A stretch of 64,000 nt of DNA from Schaalia canis (GCF_003858455.1 NZ_RQZF01000005.1:1-64000); one strand, 5' to 3'; numbered from the stretch's first letter, positions 26,705 to 36,057 are shown. Made by a program: numbers and translations. Notes: generated from the sequence alone by a model not told the origin.

Positions 26705-27543
26705 TGTTTGGCGCACTACTTGCTCAAGAGTTCCGTTTCACCCTGCGTAGCCTCCTGCAGATCCTCCTATGGTCAGCGGCCGTAGGCATTGCTAGTGCCG
26801 TCATGGTGGCCACGGGACTGCCAGTGATCTCCCACATCGGACAGTTCTTCTTGAATATGGTCATCGTCGGAATCAGCATCGCAACGCTGATCGTCATGAC
26901 GGTCCATTACTGGCGCTCCATGCACGGCTCGCAAGCCCCTTTCACCCACTCCATTCCCGTGTCAGGGCGCATGCTTTTTACCGCAAAAGTCGTCTACTAC
27001 CTGCTGGCCGTTGGCCTTTCGGCAATACCGACCATCCTGGCTGGCCTCCTGCTTGTCAGCGCGCAAACAATCGGGCAGGGAGGCAGCCTCAGCGCTACCT
27101 ACGCGGCGCTGTGGGAAGGGCTGGTGAATCTCCTGTCAACGCTGGGCACATCAAGTTCTGGCATCGTTGTGGTGATAATGATGCTGCTCGCATCGGCAGC
27201 CAGCGTCATCCAGCTCCTCGGCGCTATCACCATCGGATTTTCTGGGCGCTACCCCACGCGCGGCTACGTTGGCCCTGTCCTTTCCTTGGCCGCCTTCTAC
27301 ATGGTCAACCAGATCGTCGCGGTGGTAGGCATGCTGTTCATCCCCATTAGCCTGGCGATCGTCAATGACACGCCCACAGGTATCGAATACTCGATGATGC
27401 TGCCCGACCTGATCAATGCGGTGCAGAGCGGTGGCGAGCCAAACCTTGTCGGGATCGGCGGGCCTCTGGCCACTATCCCGCTGGGCATTATTGCTGGATG
27501 GTGGGCGATCCGATCCCTCGAAAAGCACCTCTACGTGCGCTGA
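26704..27543 (+). CDS. ABC transporter permease
   Basis: A 279-residue membrane protein with about six transmembrane helices (roughly residues 18-38, 50-72, 95-120, 142-170, 182-210 and 245-270) and no nucleotide-binding motif. It forms a likely complex with the preceding ATPase. Substrate unknown. The operon ends with a hairpin at 27566-27607. Confidence 0.85.
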   Translation: MFGALLAQEFRFTLRSLLQILLWSAAVGIASAVMVATGLPVISHIGQFFLNMVIVGISIATLIVMTVHYWRSMHGSQAPFTHSIPVSGRMLFTAKVVYYLLAVGLSAIPTILAGLLLVSAQTIGQGGSLSATYAALWEGLVNLLSTLGTSSSGIVVVIMMLLASAASVIQLLGAITIGFSGRYPTRGYVGPVLSLAAFYMVNQIVAVVGMLFIPISLAIVNDTPTGIEYSMMLPDLINAVQSGGEPNLVGIGGPLATIPLGIIAGWWAIRSLEKHLYVR

Positions 27544-27565
27544 GGTTTACGCGGATGAACACACT

Positions 27566-27607
27566 GAGGGTGTGGGCGTTGGGTTCCGTCCCGGCGTCCA
27601 CACCCTC
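27566..27607 (+). terminator. Terminator after the GntR-ABC operon
   Basis: GAGGGTGTGG (27566-27575) pairs with CCACACCCTC (27598-27607); the stem extends three more pairs inward with one G-U. A weak GATACTTTA tail follows. Confidence 0.7.
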
Positions 27608-27775
27608 GATACTTTACGAGGCAGAGCTTGTACCTCCTGCCGCTGTGAGGGAAGGAAGGGCGGGGAGGGCGTTGATACAGCTGTGGGCTCATCGTCTGGC
27701 GATGGCAATTATCACCACATCCCGGGTGTTGTCCGACCGCACCAAAGGGGAGATTCGCTAACTCCACAGAGTGCA

Positions 27776-27793
27776 TGTCCCCCCAGGGGGACA
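27776..27793 (+). promoter_or_regulatory. Perfect palindrome before the immunity-type ABC operon
   Basis: TGTCCCCC, two bases, GGGGGACA, centred about 60 bases before the ATG at 27845. The loop is too short for a hairpin, so a dimeric regulator's DNA site is more likely. The rest of the 301-base gap (27544-27844) holds the upstream terminator and no supported gene. Confidence 0.45.
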
Positions 27794-27844
27794 GTTTGCC
27801 TGCCAAAAAAGACAGGACAGTAGCAACCCTCCTTCAATGGAGGC

Positions 27845-28873
27845 ATGAACACTTCACCCATTGCCGCGGCTGACCTCGTCAGCACTTTCGACCTGACCAA
27901 ACGTTACGGTGACCACACTGCCGTCAGCGAGCTGAACCTGCGTGTCCCTGAAGGTGGGATCTACGGTTTTCTCGGCCCTAACGGGTCAGGAAAGTCAACA
28001 ACGATGAAACTTCTGCTCGGGCTTATCAGCCCCGACGCGGGACGAATCCTCGTTCTCGGCCGCGAGGTTGACCGCCGCAGGCCCCTACCGCCAGGTTCGA
28101 TCGGGTCGCTCATCGAAGGCCCTTCTTACTACCCCAATCTCACCGGCAAAGAGAACCTTCAGATGCTCGCCGATTATCTCGGCGTGCCTGGAAACCGCGT
28201 TGATCATGTGCTGGCTGTGGTCGGTCTGAGCGAGGCCTCTTCGAAGCGCGCCAAGCACTACTCCCTGGGCATGAAACAGCGCTTGGGTTTAGCCATGGCG
28301 CTTCTGCCTGAACCACGCCTGCTCCTCCTTGATGAACCTACTAATGGCCTTGACCCGGCGGGCGTGGCGGAAATACGGGAACTCATTGTCGCCCTCTCAC
28401 GGGAGCAAGGCATTACCACCATCGTTTCCTCACACATCCTGTCCGAGATCGAACACATGGCTGACACTGTAGGGATTATCCTCAATGGACAGTTGCGCTA
28501 TCAGGGGCCGCTGTCCGGCCTACACGATGAAGGAACGATTGAGTTTCGCCTCTCCAACCCTGCTGCTGCGCGCGTGATTTTCGAGGCCGCCAGCGTTCCC
28601 TACGCTCTTGAAGCAGGTGTCGTGCGTGTGCCCATGATGGAAGACACGCGAGCGGCCCGTCTGACTGCTGACCTCTTCCGCAATGGGCAGGAGATTTATC
28701 GCGTACAAACTGTGCGTAAGACCTTAGAACAGGCCTTCTTGGAACTGACAGACCCGGCGACCCTCGCGCCTCCGGCTCCAGAAAAGCACACCTTTTTCGC
28801 GCCCTTCACTAATGCGCAGCCCTCCTCTGCCACACGCCCGTCTCACACTGCAGTGTTCGGAGGCACACAATGA
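27845..28873 (+). CDS. ABC ATPase, lantibiotic-immunity/BcrA type
   Basis: A 342-residue ATPase: Walker A GPNGSGKSTTMK (about 43-54), signature YSLGMKQRLGLAMALL, Walker B LLLLDEPTNGLDP, switch His in VSSHILSEIEHMAD, and a long C-terminal extension after about residue 300. The sequence is typical of ATPases that export lantibiotics or bacitracin away from the membrane (NisF, BcrA, LanF). It is the first of five overlapping genes ending in a two-component system. The ATG follows GGAGG by a few bases. Confidence 0.9.
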   Translation: MNTSPIAAADLVSTFDLTKRYGDHTAVSELNLRVPEGGIYGFLGPNGSGKSTTMKLLLGLISPDAGRILVLGREVDRRRPLPPGSIGSLIEGPSYYPNLTGKENLQMLADYLGVPGNRVDHVLAVVGLSEASSKRAKHYSLGMKQRLGLAMALLPEPRLLLLDEPTNGLDPAGVAEIRELIVALSREQGITTIVSSHILSEIEHMADTVGIILNGQLRYQGPLSGLHDEGTIEFRLSNPAAARVIFEAASVPYALEAGVVRVPMMEDTRAARLTADLFRNGQEIYRVQTVRKTLEQAFLELTDPATLAPPAPEKHTFFAPFTNAQPSSATRPSHTAVFGGTQ

Positions 28874-29631
28874 AAGCTCTGCGCCTAGAGATCCTCAAAC
28901 TCAAACGCTCCCGCTTCTGGTCAATCGCCGCAGGTAGTGCCTCCATTGTCCTGCTGTGGTTCGCACTCCTGACTCTCCATCGCGCACACGGTCCGGAAGA
29001 ATCCCGACTGGCAGTCTTTGCCGTCAACGAGGCCGTGAACCTCAGTGGCATCCTCATTCCCATTGTCGCCGCCCTTCTGGCCTCTCGAATCATCACCATT
29101 GACACTGAACAGGGAATGGGAGACACGCTCACGGCCTTCGGCCAACCCGCACGCCGACGGTGGCTGACTAAACTCCAGCTCGTCCTCGGCTGTGTGGTAC
29201 TCATCGAAGGACTGATGCTTGGCGTGGCGGAAACTGGCCGAGCATGGGGCCTGGTCACGAGCCCGGCGCACGACAGTGCGCTCCTACCTACGGCCCTCGT
29301 GCTTTTCGCAGGCACTATTGCCACAGTTTCGGCACAGCTCGCCCTCGCCACCATCTTCGACAAGCAAGGCATCGGCCTCGCCTGTGCCGTCATCGGTGGT
29401 ATCGCCGCCTCATCTCTGCCCTTCCTTGGCGCTGAATACCTCGGTTGGTTGCTGCCGTGGGGCCTCCTCGTCGCTGCGAACCCAGTGGCACCACTTCCCC
29501 AACAAATCGCAGGAGCTGACGCGCTACTCATCAGTTATCCAATCCTCTACGCCTGCGGGGCGCTCGCGGCCGCCGTGCTCTGGTTGGGAATTGCCCGCGT
29601 CCTCGTCACTAGGAAGGAAACAGCACAATGA
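28870..29631 (+). CDS. ABC permease, immunity-type subunit 1
   Basis: A 253-residue membrane protein (LanE/G-like) with about six transmembrane helices; the first, at about residues 14-35, follows MKALRLEILKLKRSRFW, the usual start of this family. It overlaps the ATPase gene and the second permease gene by four bases each (ATGA), implying a stoichiometric complex of one ATPase with two different permeases. Confidence 0.87.
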   Translation: MKALRLEILKLKRSRFWSIAAGSASIVLLWFALLTLHRAHGPEESRLAVFAVNEAVNLSGILIPIVAALLASRIITIDTEQGMGDTLTAFGQPARRRWLTKLQLVLGCVVLIEGLMLGVAETGRAWGLVTSPAHDSALLPTALVLFAGTIATVSAQLALATIFDKQGIGLACAVIGGIAASSLPFLGAEYLGWLLPWGLLVAANPVAPLPQQIAGADALLISYPILYACGALAAAVLWLGIARVLVTRKETAQ

Positions 29632-30476
29632 ACGCAGCTACCTCCTCCAACGTATCCGCCCGTCTCACCTCGCCATCCCCGACTCTGCCATCCTTCCCCT
29701 CCACGCCTCGACCACCCCGAGTCTCCGCTGGGCGCATTAGGGCAGCTTGGCGGTGGGAGCGTCGCAAAGCACCACAACTGTGGTTGTGGATTGCGTCGCT
29801 AGGACTCTGGGGATTCGGGTTGACTATCGGCGCCGGACAGTACCTGTCCTATACCGAAGAGTTCGTTGAACAAGGTCTGACATGGTCGGCGTTATGGGCT
29901 CAAAGTACCCTTCTTGTCAGTATTATTTTCCTCCCTCTCATCCTGGCTGCAGCGTCGGCGCAAACCGGCGCCCAAGAACATGCAGGCCGCAACTGGCAAC
30001 GAATGGCCGCCGTGGGTGTCAGGCGCGACGTCATCGCGGGTAAACTCCTGCACACCTTCACCACCGCTGTTGGCGTTACTACCATCTTCTACGCCCTATT
30101 CATTCCTGTTGGACTGTGGCTGGGGTTCCCATTGGGGGAGGGCTTTGCCTACCTGGTGCGTTTTGTGCCGCTGACCCTCGCCTGCTGGCAGATTCTTCTC
30201 GCCGCGAGCGCCTTGAGTGCGCGCATGACGTCCTTCGCTGCGGTCATGTCTACCGCTTTGGTCACGACAATCATTGGTTTGATGATGACGCTTGCATCTG
30301 GACCGTTAGCGAGCATCTTTCCCACGGTCCTCCTCACAACCGCAAGTGGCGCGCGCGAGGTCGATACGATTACCTCCATGGGATCAGCATTTTTGGCGAG
30401 CCTCTTTTGTTGTGCGTGGGTGGGCGTGTGGACAGTCTTTCTCAGCCGGTGGTCGGCACGTCAGGACGCGTCGTGA
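29628..30476 (+). CDS. ABC permease, immunity-type subunit 2
   Basis: A 282-residue membrane protein paralogous in architecture to the preceding permease, with a proline/serine-rich N-terminal 30 residues (SPSPTLPSFPSTPRPP) that may be disordered, then AAWRWERRKAPQLW and about six transmembrane segments. Stop and the kinase start overlap as GTGA at 30473-30476. Confidence 0.87.
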   Translation: MNAATSSNVSARLTSPSPTLPSFPSTPRPPRVSAGRIRAAWRWERRKAPQLWLWIASLGLWGFGLTIGAGQYLSYTEEFVEQGLTWSALWAQSTLLVSIIFLPLILAAASAQTGAQEHAGRNWQRMAAVGVRRDVIAGKLLHTFTTAVGVTTIFYALFIPVGLWLGFPLGEGFAYLVRFVPLTLACWQILLAASALSARMTSFAAVMSTALVTTIIGLMMTLASGPLASIFPTVLLTTASGAREVDTITSMGSAFLASLFCCAWVGVWTVFLSRWSARQDAS

Positions 30477-31996
30477 ACGCTGTGCGCCGCTTCTTCACCC
30501 CACTTCCTGAGGGTGAGCCTCCCGGCCTCCTTAGCCGTATCGTTCTGATGGGCGCGGGCGCCGTGCACCTGGTCGTGCTCACTCGGGTAATGACTCAGTT
30601 GGGCGAGGAAGCTCCTGCCTTCGTCGCCCTCGCGCTCACCGGCGCGTGTGTGGTCACTCTCGCGCTTGCCTGGCGAAGGCCCCTGCTGGCGGTGCTCCTT
30701 ACCAGCACGGTCGTTGTGAGCGCGGCTTTCGTGGGCATTGCGTCGGCCTACCTTTTCCTTCTCTTTGCGGCGGTGTATGTGCTGGTGGTGCGAGAGGCGG
30801 ATGGGCCTCGCCTGGGCGGAGTCGCTGTCTCCCTCATAGCGTTGGTAGGGGTGAGCTCTATCGATTATGGGGAGGTGCCGTGGACGAATATCCTCATTCC
30901 GACGGTGATGATCGAGGCGCTCGCGGTGGTGCTGGCGTTAATTGGGCGAGCACGCCGTGACAAGCAGCGTTTTGAGCGGGAGCGCGCGGTGCACACTCAC
31001 GAGCGTGCCGTGATCGCCTCTGAGCGTGATGCAGCGCGCGCCCAGGCCCGCATTGCGACGGAATTGCATGACAGTGTGGGGCATGATCTCACCGCTATCA
31101 TTGCCCTTTCGGAGGGGCTGAAAGATACGGGTGAAAGCGCAGAATTCAACGAGGCAATTGACCTGATTAATACCCTCGCCCGTGAAGGGTTGGACGCTAC
31201 GCGACAGGTGGTCACGTCACTGAGTGAGCCTTTGGAGAAGTCGTCTCCTGAGAGGGATGCTCCTGCGCCGAGGTCTTTGGGGGATGCTCCTCGGTTCAGC
31301 TCAGCGCCAGGGGATACCGCTGCGACTGACGAGGGTGGAGCCGCAGGTGGGCAAGGAGTGAGGGTGAGGGGCGACGTTGAGAGAGGGCGAAGCTGGGAGG
31401 AGCTTGATGCTCTGATTGGGCGAGTGCGCCAAACTGGACTCATTGTGGTCGTGACAGAAACTGGCGTGCGACCTGCTGTGTCCGAAGTGGTGAATGATGT
31501 TTACGTTATCGTCCGTGAAGGCTTGACTAATGTGATGCGTCATGGGCAGGAAGCGTCACGGGTGAGCGTGGCTTTGGACTACGCAAGTGAGCAGGTAGCG
31601 GTCACAATCACCGACAATGGGCGAGGGGTGAGCGTACCTTCACCGCTGTCGCAGGCGCAGGTAGGCCTACCTATCGGTGTACACAAAGGAGGGCACGGAC
31701 TGGCTGGATTGAGGCGCCGCGTTGAAGCGCGGGGAGGCCGCTTGAGCGCCGGACCGCATCTGGAATACGCTGCCGGGGTTGCCACTGCACCCCTTGTCGG
31801 CCACGCCGACTATGACCCCCAAACCGCAGATGAGGGCCGCCACGCCACAGATCAGGTTGGCGATGTGCAGGGGTGGCGTCTGTACGCGCATATTCCCTAC
31901 GACTGCGTAGCTTCTGCGCCGTCGCCCAGGTTTTCTGGTGCTTCCTGCGGTGCTTCCGTGAACAGTGAGCGTCCCTTGGAGCCGGAGGCCCCATGA
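30473..31996 (+). CDS. Sensor histidine kinase (NarL/HPK7 type)
   Basis: About 507 residues from the GTG at 30473; the frame is open much further upstream, but that part only shadows the permease gene. About five or six transmembrane helices (25-160) lack a large extracellular loop, suggesting sensing at or through the membrane, perhaps with the transporter. The HisKA_3 box RIATELHDSVGHD carries His199. A Ser/Pro/Gly-rich linker of about 70 residues precedes the N box REGLTNVMRHG; the D box TDNGRG and G box GHGLAGLRRR are intact. About 35 residues are inserted before the last strand of the ATPase domain (WRLYAHIPY). Confidence 0.88.
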   Translation: MNAVRRFFTPLPEGEPPGLLSRIVLMGAGAVHLVVLTRVMTQLGEEAPAFVALALTGACVVTLALAWRRPLLAVLLTSTVVVSAAFVGIASAYLFLLFAAVYVLVVREADGPRLGGVAVSLIALVGVSSIDYGEVPWTNILIPTVMIEALAVVLALIGRARRDKQRFERERAVHTHERAVIASERDAARAQARIATELHDSVGHDLTAIIALSEGLKDTGESAEFNEAIDLINTLAREGLDATRQVVTSLSEPLEKSSPERDAPAPRSLGDAPRFSSAPGDTAATDEGGAAGGQGVRVRGDVERGRSWEELDALIGRVRQTGLIVVVTETGVRPAVSEVVNDVYVIVREGLTNVMRHGQEASRVSVALDYASEQVAVTITDNGRGVSVPSPLSQAQVGLPIGVHKGGHGLAGLRRRVEARGGRLSAGPHLEYAAGVATAPLVGHADYDPQTADEGRHATDQVGDVQGWRLYAHIPYDCVASAPSPRFSGASCGASVNSERPLEPEAP

Positions 31997-32673
31997 GCAT
32001 TCCAGTCATGATCGTTGATGATCAAAAACCTACTCGCGTGGGCTTGTCTCTGATCGTTCGTAAAGCGCCTGACATGATGGTGCTGGAGTGCGCCGAGAAT
32101 GGGGCGCAGGCACTTGAACAGTTGCACATGCGGGCTGCCAACGCCCAGCTTATGCCCGCAGTGATCCTCATGGATGTGCGCATGCCTGTCATGAATGGCA
32201 TTGACGCAACTGCCCATATCGCACGCTTCTATCCGCAGGTGAAGATCCTGATTCTTACCACCTACGATCAGGATGACTACGCCTACGGCGCGCTCAACGC
32301 CGGAGCTGCTGGATTCCTTCTGAAAGACACTTCCACCACTGATCTTCATGCGGCGATCCGTGCTGTTGCTGCAGGTGATGCTGTTCTTACTCCTCGAATC
32401 ACGCGGCAGTTGCTGAACCAGCACATGCGAACCACGGCTCTCACTCCTGAACAGCGGCGTGCTCGGGAGATCATTCATACGCTGAGTCCGCGAGAGAGTC
32501 AGATCGCCACCCTGGTTGCTCAAGGCCTGAGCAACGCTGAGATTGCCGAGGCGTTAGTGCTGCAAACAGAGTCGGTGAAAAAGAGCGTCACGAGGATCTT
32601 GGCAAAGACGGGGTTACGCGACAGGGTGCAGTTGGTGATCACCTTGCGTGACGCCTCCCTCACCCGTGAGTGA
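31993..32673 (+). CDS. LuxR-type response regulator
   Basis: A 226-residue NarL-family regulator: receiver domain (about 3-125; phospho-acceptor Asp61 in VILMDVRMP, Lys in LLKDTST) and a LuxR helix-turn-helix (about 155-215; LSPRESQIATLVAQGLSNAEIAEAL). It overlaps the kinase gene by four bases. It is presumably the partner of that kinase and may control the ABC operon, whose promoter region contains the palindrome at 27776-27793. Only 16 bases separate it from the convergent MacB-like gene. Confidence 0.92.
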   Translation: MSIPVMIVDDQKPTRVGLSLIVRKAPDMMVLECAENGAQALEQLHMRAANAQLMPAVILMDVRMPVMNGIDATAHIARFYPQVKILILTTYDQDDYAYGALNAGAAGFLLKDTSTTDLHAAIRAVAAGDAVLTPRITRQLLNQHMRTTALTPEQRRAREIIHTLSPRESQIATLVAQGLSNAEIAEALVLQTESVKKSVTRILAKTGLRDRVQLVITLRDASLTRE

Positions 32674-32689
32674 AGTCCCCTGAGTGACT

Positions 32690-34669
32690 TTAGGAGCGCA
32701 GCGCATCGGAGGGTTCAATGCGAGATGCGCGCTGGGTTGCTACGACACCTCCGAGTAGGCCCACGCAGATTCCACCGAGTATGCCCAGTGGAAGCATGAT
32801 GGGGTCAAGAACTGGTTGCCATTGGCGGGCAAGAGTCACCCCTAAAATGACCAGGACGGCTGTGTAAACTCCGACGATACCTCCCAGGATGCCGATGACA
32901 AGCGATTCGGTCATGACCAAACCGGTGACGTGAATCCTGCGTCCGCCGATTGCTCGTCGAAGGCCGAACTCTCCGATTCGTTGGAAGACTGCTGCTGTCA
33001 TGGCGTTCGTCATGGAGAGTACTGCGCCAAGCAGGGCAACTCCTGTCAATGTCAGCAGCATGGTTTGAAGGTTGCTTTCAATGTTTTCTCGAAGTGTTGT
33101 TGGGTCAGGTGGAGCGTCTACTCGAACGTTTTCTGGGGATGCTGGGATCCAGGCGACGGGCCCTTGTTCAGCGACTTGCTGCGCTGCCCCTGGCACTACT
33201 TTGACTTCGGCGCTGTAGTAGCGCACATCAGAAAATGACTGTGCTTCGTCTTCGCTGGTGATGATCGAGCGCATGAGGCCCAGTTGAAGACCGGCGTCTG
33301 TTAAGACTCCCACTACTCGTTTTGGTTGCCCATCAATCCAGACGACTGGCGAGGCTAAGAGCGGCCCAAGGTTAATCTCTTGGGCGACTTGCGCTCCCAG
33401 GAGCACTTCTCCGTGAGAGAGAGCGGGAAAACGCTTCTCAGTCACGGACTGCGCGCTATCCGTCGGCGGTGTTATTTGTCCTAAGGCTCCGATTGTCCCG
33501 TTCCCGGTTTCGATAGTGACGATCTGGGAGGGTATGTAGCCGTCAACCACACCGACAAGATCGTAGGGGGTCGATGCTTTTTCTGTGACGGTGGCGGGAG
33601 TGGCAGTGATGCGATGTTGGCCGTGAGTCACTGTGATGAGGGCGTCCTCGACGCCTGCCAGTTTTTTCACTCGTTCGAGGGATTCGTGGCTACGGGCTTG
33701 CCGCCCGCCTGGCGAGGTATGTGCCGCTGAGCTTTGCATGGCTACACGTTGGTTTCGCTGGGCGTCGAAGATGTCGGAGACCTGATATTGAGCGGTTTGT
33801 GCTAGCCCCGCAGTTGTCAGGGCAAGTCCGACGCCGAGGGCAACGGAAGCGACGAGCGCGATGGTGCGCGCGGGTTTTGCCCACAGTCCCTTCCAGGCGT
33901 CGCTCACAGCATCTGTGATGCGGACTGTGGAGCTAGTCCCTTCTGGTGTGGGCGAGGCTGTCTCCTGTTCCCGAGCAGGTTTGTGCGGTGGAGTTGCGGG
34001 GTGAGTCTCGCTGACAATCCCATCGAGGACGTGCAAACGCCTGGGTGCTCTGGCTGCTACGGCGGGGTCGTGGGTGACGAGGATAATGGTGATTCCTTGG
34101 GCGTTGAGGGCTTCAAGGGTGTCCATCACCTGTTGGCCATTTGCTTGGTCGAGGTTGCCTGTGGGTTCGTCGGCGACGAGGATCGGCGCGCCGGAGGCGA
34201 TGGCGCGGGCAATGGCGACGCGTTGGCGTTCCCCGCCAGAGAGCGTCGCGGTGTCTTGTTCTGCTTTGTGTTCAAGTCCAACAAAGCTCAACGCTTTTTC
34301 TGCTAGTTCTCTGCGGCGTTTGGCGGGGAGGCCTCGGTAGAGGGTGCCAAGAGCCACGTTGTCGAGGACGTTGCGCCCATCAAGCAGGTGGAAAGACTGG
34401 AAGATGAAGGAAAAAGTGGAGGAACGGAGGCCGGCTCGTTGTACGTCAGTCAGTGTTGTCGTGTCAGTGTTGTCAATGAAATAGCCGCCACCTGTTGGGG
34501 TGTCCAGAAGGGCGATCTGGTTGAGCATTGTCGATTTTCCTGACCCGGATGGTCCCTCAATGACGACATATTCACCCTGCTCAATGGTTACTGTCGCGTC
34601 TTTGAGGGCCGTGACATTAACCGGACCGGTGTAGGTTTTTGCGAGCCTTTCGAGGCGCAGGGTAGCCAT
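32690..34669 (-). CDS. MacB-like fused ABC ATPase-permease
   Basis: A 659-residue protein with an N-terminal ATPase (Walker A EGPSGSGKST at about 38-47, signature [14 protein letters not shown], Walker B ILVADEPTGNLD) fused to a MacB-type permease. It has one transmembrane helix at about 265-290, an extracytoplasmic domain of about 240 residues, then three helices at about 545-640 with the conserved FGLRRAIGGRR. Such proteins work as mechanotransmission exporters with an adaptor. It overlaps the adaptor gene by one base (stop/start CATCA), so the pair is co-translated. Confidence 0.9.
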   Translation of the reverse strand: MATLRLERLAKTYTGPVNVTALKDATVTIEQGEYVVIEGPSGSGKSTMLNQIALLDTPTGGGYFIDNTDTTTLTDVQRAGLRSSTFSFIFQSFHLLDGRNVLDNVALGTLYRGLPAKRRRELAEKALSFVGLEHKAEQDTATLSGGERQRVAIARAIASGAPILVADEPTGNLDQANGQQVMDTLEALNAQGITIILVTHDPAVAARAPRRLHVLDGIVSETHPATPPHKPAREQETASPTPEGTSSTVRITDAVSDAWKGLWAKPARTIALVASVALGVGLALTTAGLAQTAQYQVSDIFDAQRNQRVAMQSSAAHTSPGGRQARSHESLERVKKLAGVEDALITVTHGQHRITATPATVTEKASTPYDLVGVVDGYIPSQIVTIETGNGTIGALGQITPPTDSAQSVTEKRFPALSHGEVLLGAQVAQEINLGPLLASPVVWIDGQPKRVVGVLTDAGLQLGLMRSIITSEDEAQSFSDVRYYSAEVKVVPGAAQQVAEQGPVAWIPASPENVRVDAPPDPTTLRENIESNLQTMLLTLTGVALLGAVLSMTNAMTAAVFQRIGEFGLRRAIGGRRIHVTGLVMTESLVIGILGGIVGVYTAVLVILGVTLARQWQPVLDPIMLPLGILGGICVGLLGGVVATQRASRIEPSDALRS

Positions 34670-35895
34670 CAGCGATCCACTCTGACCTTGAGGCCTTCGC
34701 TGAGTGCCGTGTCGGCGTGCATGGATTCAATGGCGCACATTCCTGTGACGCAGGCGAGTTGGCGGATAGGTACTTGAATGAAAGAGTCCGCCTGCTGAAG
34801 CAGGATATGTGCCTGACCGGCAGCATCAGTGGCAATGGCCCGTTGAGGTACAGCTAGGACGCCCTGGAGGGGATCGGTGAAGTTAATGGTGATGAGGATG
34901 TCGTTGTGTCCTGCCCATTCCAGTGGGATAGTGCCGTTTTCGGGGGTAAATTCAATGATTGAGCTCCCTGAGCTCTCACGCATCTGGGCGCCTTCTCCTT
35001 CTTCTTTTTTCTCGGCGATTGTGCTGATGCGGACGTTGATTTCTTCGTGTCCAAGCACTGCGGTTCCGGGACGTCCTTCCATCAAACGTGCCGCCACAGG
35101 TCCGGGCACTTCGCTGCTGACGGTGATGGTCGAGGAGGCTAAAACAAGCACGCTGTTTTCATCCCCAAGGGTTGTGCCCAGCCCGGGAACAGCGTTGACG
35201 TGCGCGGGTAGGCCAGGAATGACGAGGATTTCGCTGGCGGGCAGGTACGTTTCTTTCTCTACCTTGGTGGGGGCGGCGGGCCTGGGTGCGGCGGATGCGG
35301 ATTGAGCACTATCCGGCGCGACCTCGGATGTGGGGGGTTCTGGTTTCTTTTCTCGCTGGGGTGCTTTTGCACCGTTTTCCGAATAGAGATCCTGAATGCA
35401 CGCGGCTGTCCAGGCGCCAAAGTGCCCGTCTGGGCTAAGGTCGTAGCCGAGTCCTTGCAGGGCTTTTTGAATCATGCGGACGTCTTCGCCGCTATCTCCT
35501 GGGCCCAGATCACGATAGAGAGGAAAACCCCCGGAGAGCGCGATGAGTGGGCGATCGTTGATCCATGTGATGACTGCTCCTGAGCGGAGCTCTTGGCCCT
35601 GCTGGATTCCCTGCGAGGTGATGACAGATGTTGCCCCAGCTTTGAGGAGGGTGAACTTTCGTTCCCCTGACCGCCTGGCGCTTGCTTTCATGGTTGTCCG
35701 CTCAACCAGGTCTGTTTTCTCGATCGCAACAAGGACGGGCTGCGCGGCAGGTGGTGCAGCGGCGGCGGCGCGCTGCGCGCTGGATTGGAATTGGCTGGCT
35801 GCAACCCAGGTTGCGCCGATGAGTGCGAGCGCTACGACGATGACAGTGCCGATGATGAATCGGCGTTTTGTCCGTTTGCCTGTGTGTACTGTCAA
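34669..35895 (-). CDS. Membrane-fusion adaptor with peptidoglycan-binding domain
   Basis: A 408-residue protein. Transmembrane anchor at about residues 14-34, then an Ala/Pro-rich linker, a PG_binding_1 domain (about 128-170; GDSGEDVRMIQKALQGLGYD and PDGHFGAWT), a charged Lys/Glu/Pro/Ser/Ala linker, and HlyD/efflux-adaptor-like beta domains to the end. This is the Gram-positive version of a MacA-like partner that holds the transporter against the wall. The start is probably TTG at 35895, after AGAAGAGA; other starts cannot be excluded. Two 9-bp direct repeats lie upstream. Confidence 0.82.
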   Translation of the reverse strand: MTVHTGKRTKRRFIIGTVIVVALALIGATWVAASQFQSSAQRAAAAAPPAAQPVLVAIEKTDLVERTTMKASARRSGERKFTLLKAGATSVITSQGIQQGQELRSGAVITWINDRPLIALSGGFPLYRDLGPGDSGEDVRMIQKALQGLGYDLSPDGHFGAWTAACIQDLYSENGAKAPQREKKPEPPTSEVAPDSAQSASAAPRPAAPTKVEKETYLPASEILVIPGLPAHVNAVPGLGTTLGDENSVLVLASSTITVSSEVPGPVAARLMEGRPGTAVLGHEEINVRISTIAEKKEEGEGAQMRESSGSSIIEFTPENGTIPLEWAGHNDILITINFTDPLQGVLAVPQRAIATDAAGQAHILLQQADSFIQVPIRQLACVTGMCAIESMHADTALSEGLKVRVDR

Positions 35896-35967
35896 GTCAT
35901 TCTCTTCTGTGAGGACTCTTCTGAGGTGGAGCTTGCACTGCTCATGCAGCGTGACTTTTCAGAGTTG

Positions 35968-35993
35968 GGGCCGGTTCAGAGTAAGGGCCGGTT
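35968..35993 (-). promoter_or_regulatory. 9-bp direct repeat, candidate regulator site
   Basis: GGGCCGGTT occurs twice (35968-35976 and 35985-35993), a period of 17 bases, in the 162-base gap that should hold the promoter of the adaptor-MacB pair. Direct repeats of this kind suit a dimeric response regulator. Confidence 0.4.
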
Positions 35994-36057
35994 TTCTGGC
36001 ACTCGCGTGCCGAGTAATTGATGGGTGTTTATTGCGAGGAGTGCCAGCAGAAGCTGA

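Noticed and set aside
27771-27793. Terminator-type hairpin at the C/G palindrome before the immunity-type operon
   Set aside because: Only two bases separate the arms, so an RNA hairpin of full length cannot form; it is listed as a possible operator instead.
30116-30472. Upstream extension of the kinase frame
   Set aside because: It lies entirely within the preceding permease gene in another frame; the GTGA overlap at 30473 is the natural start.
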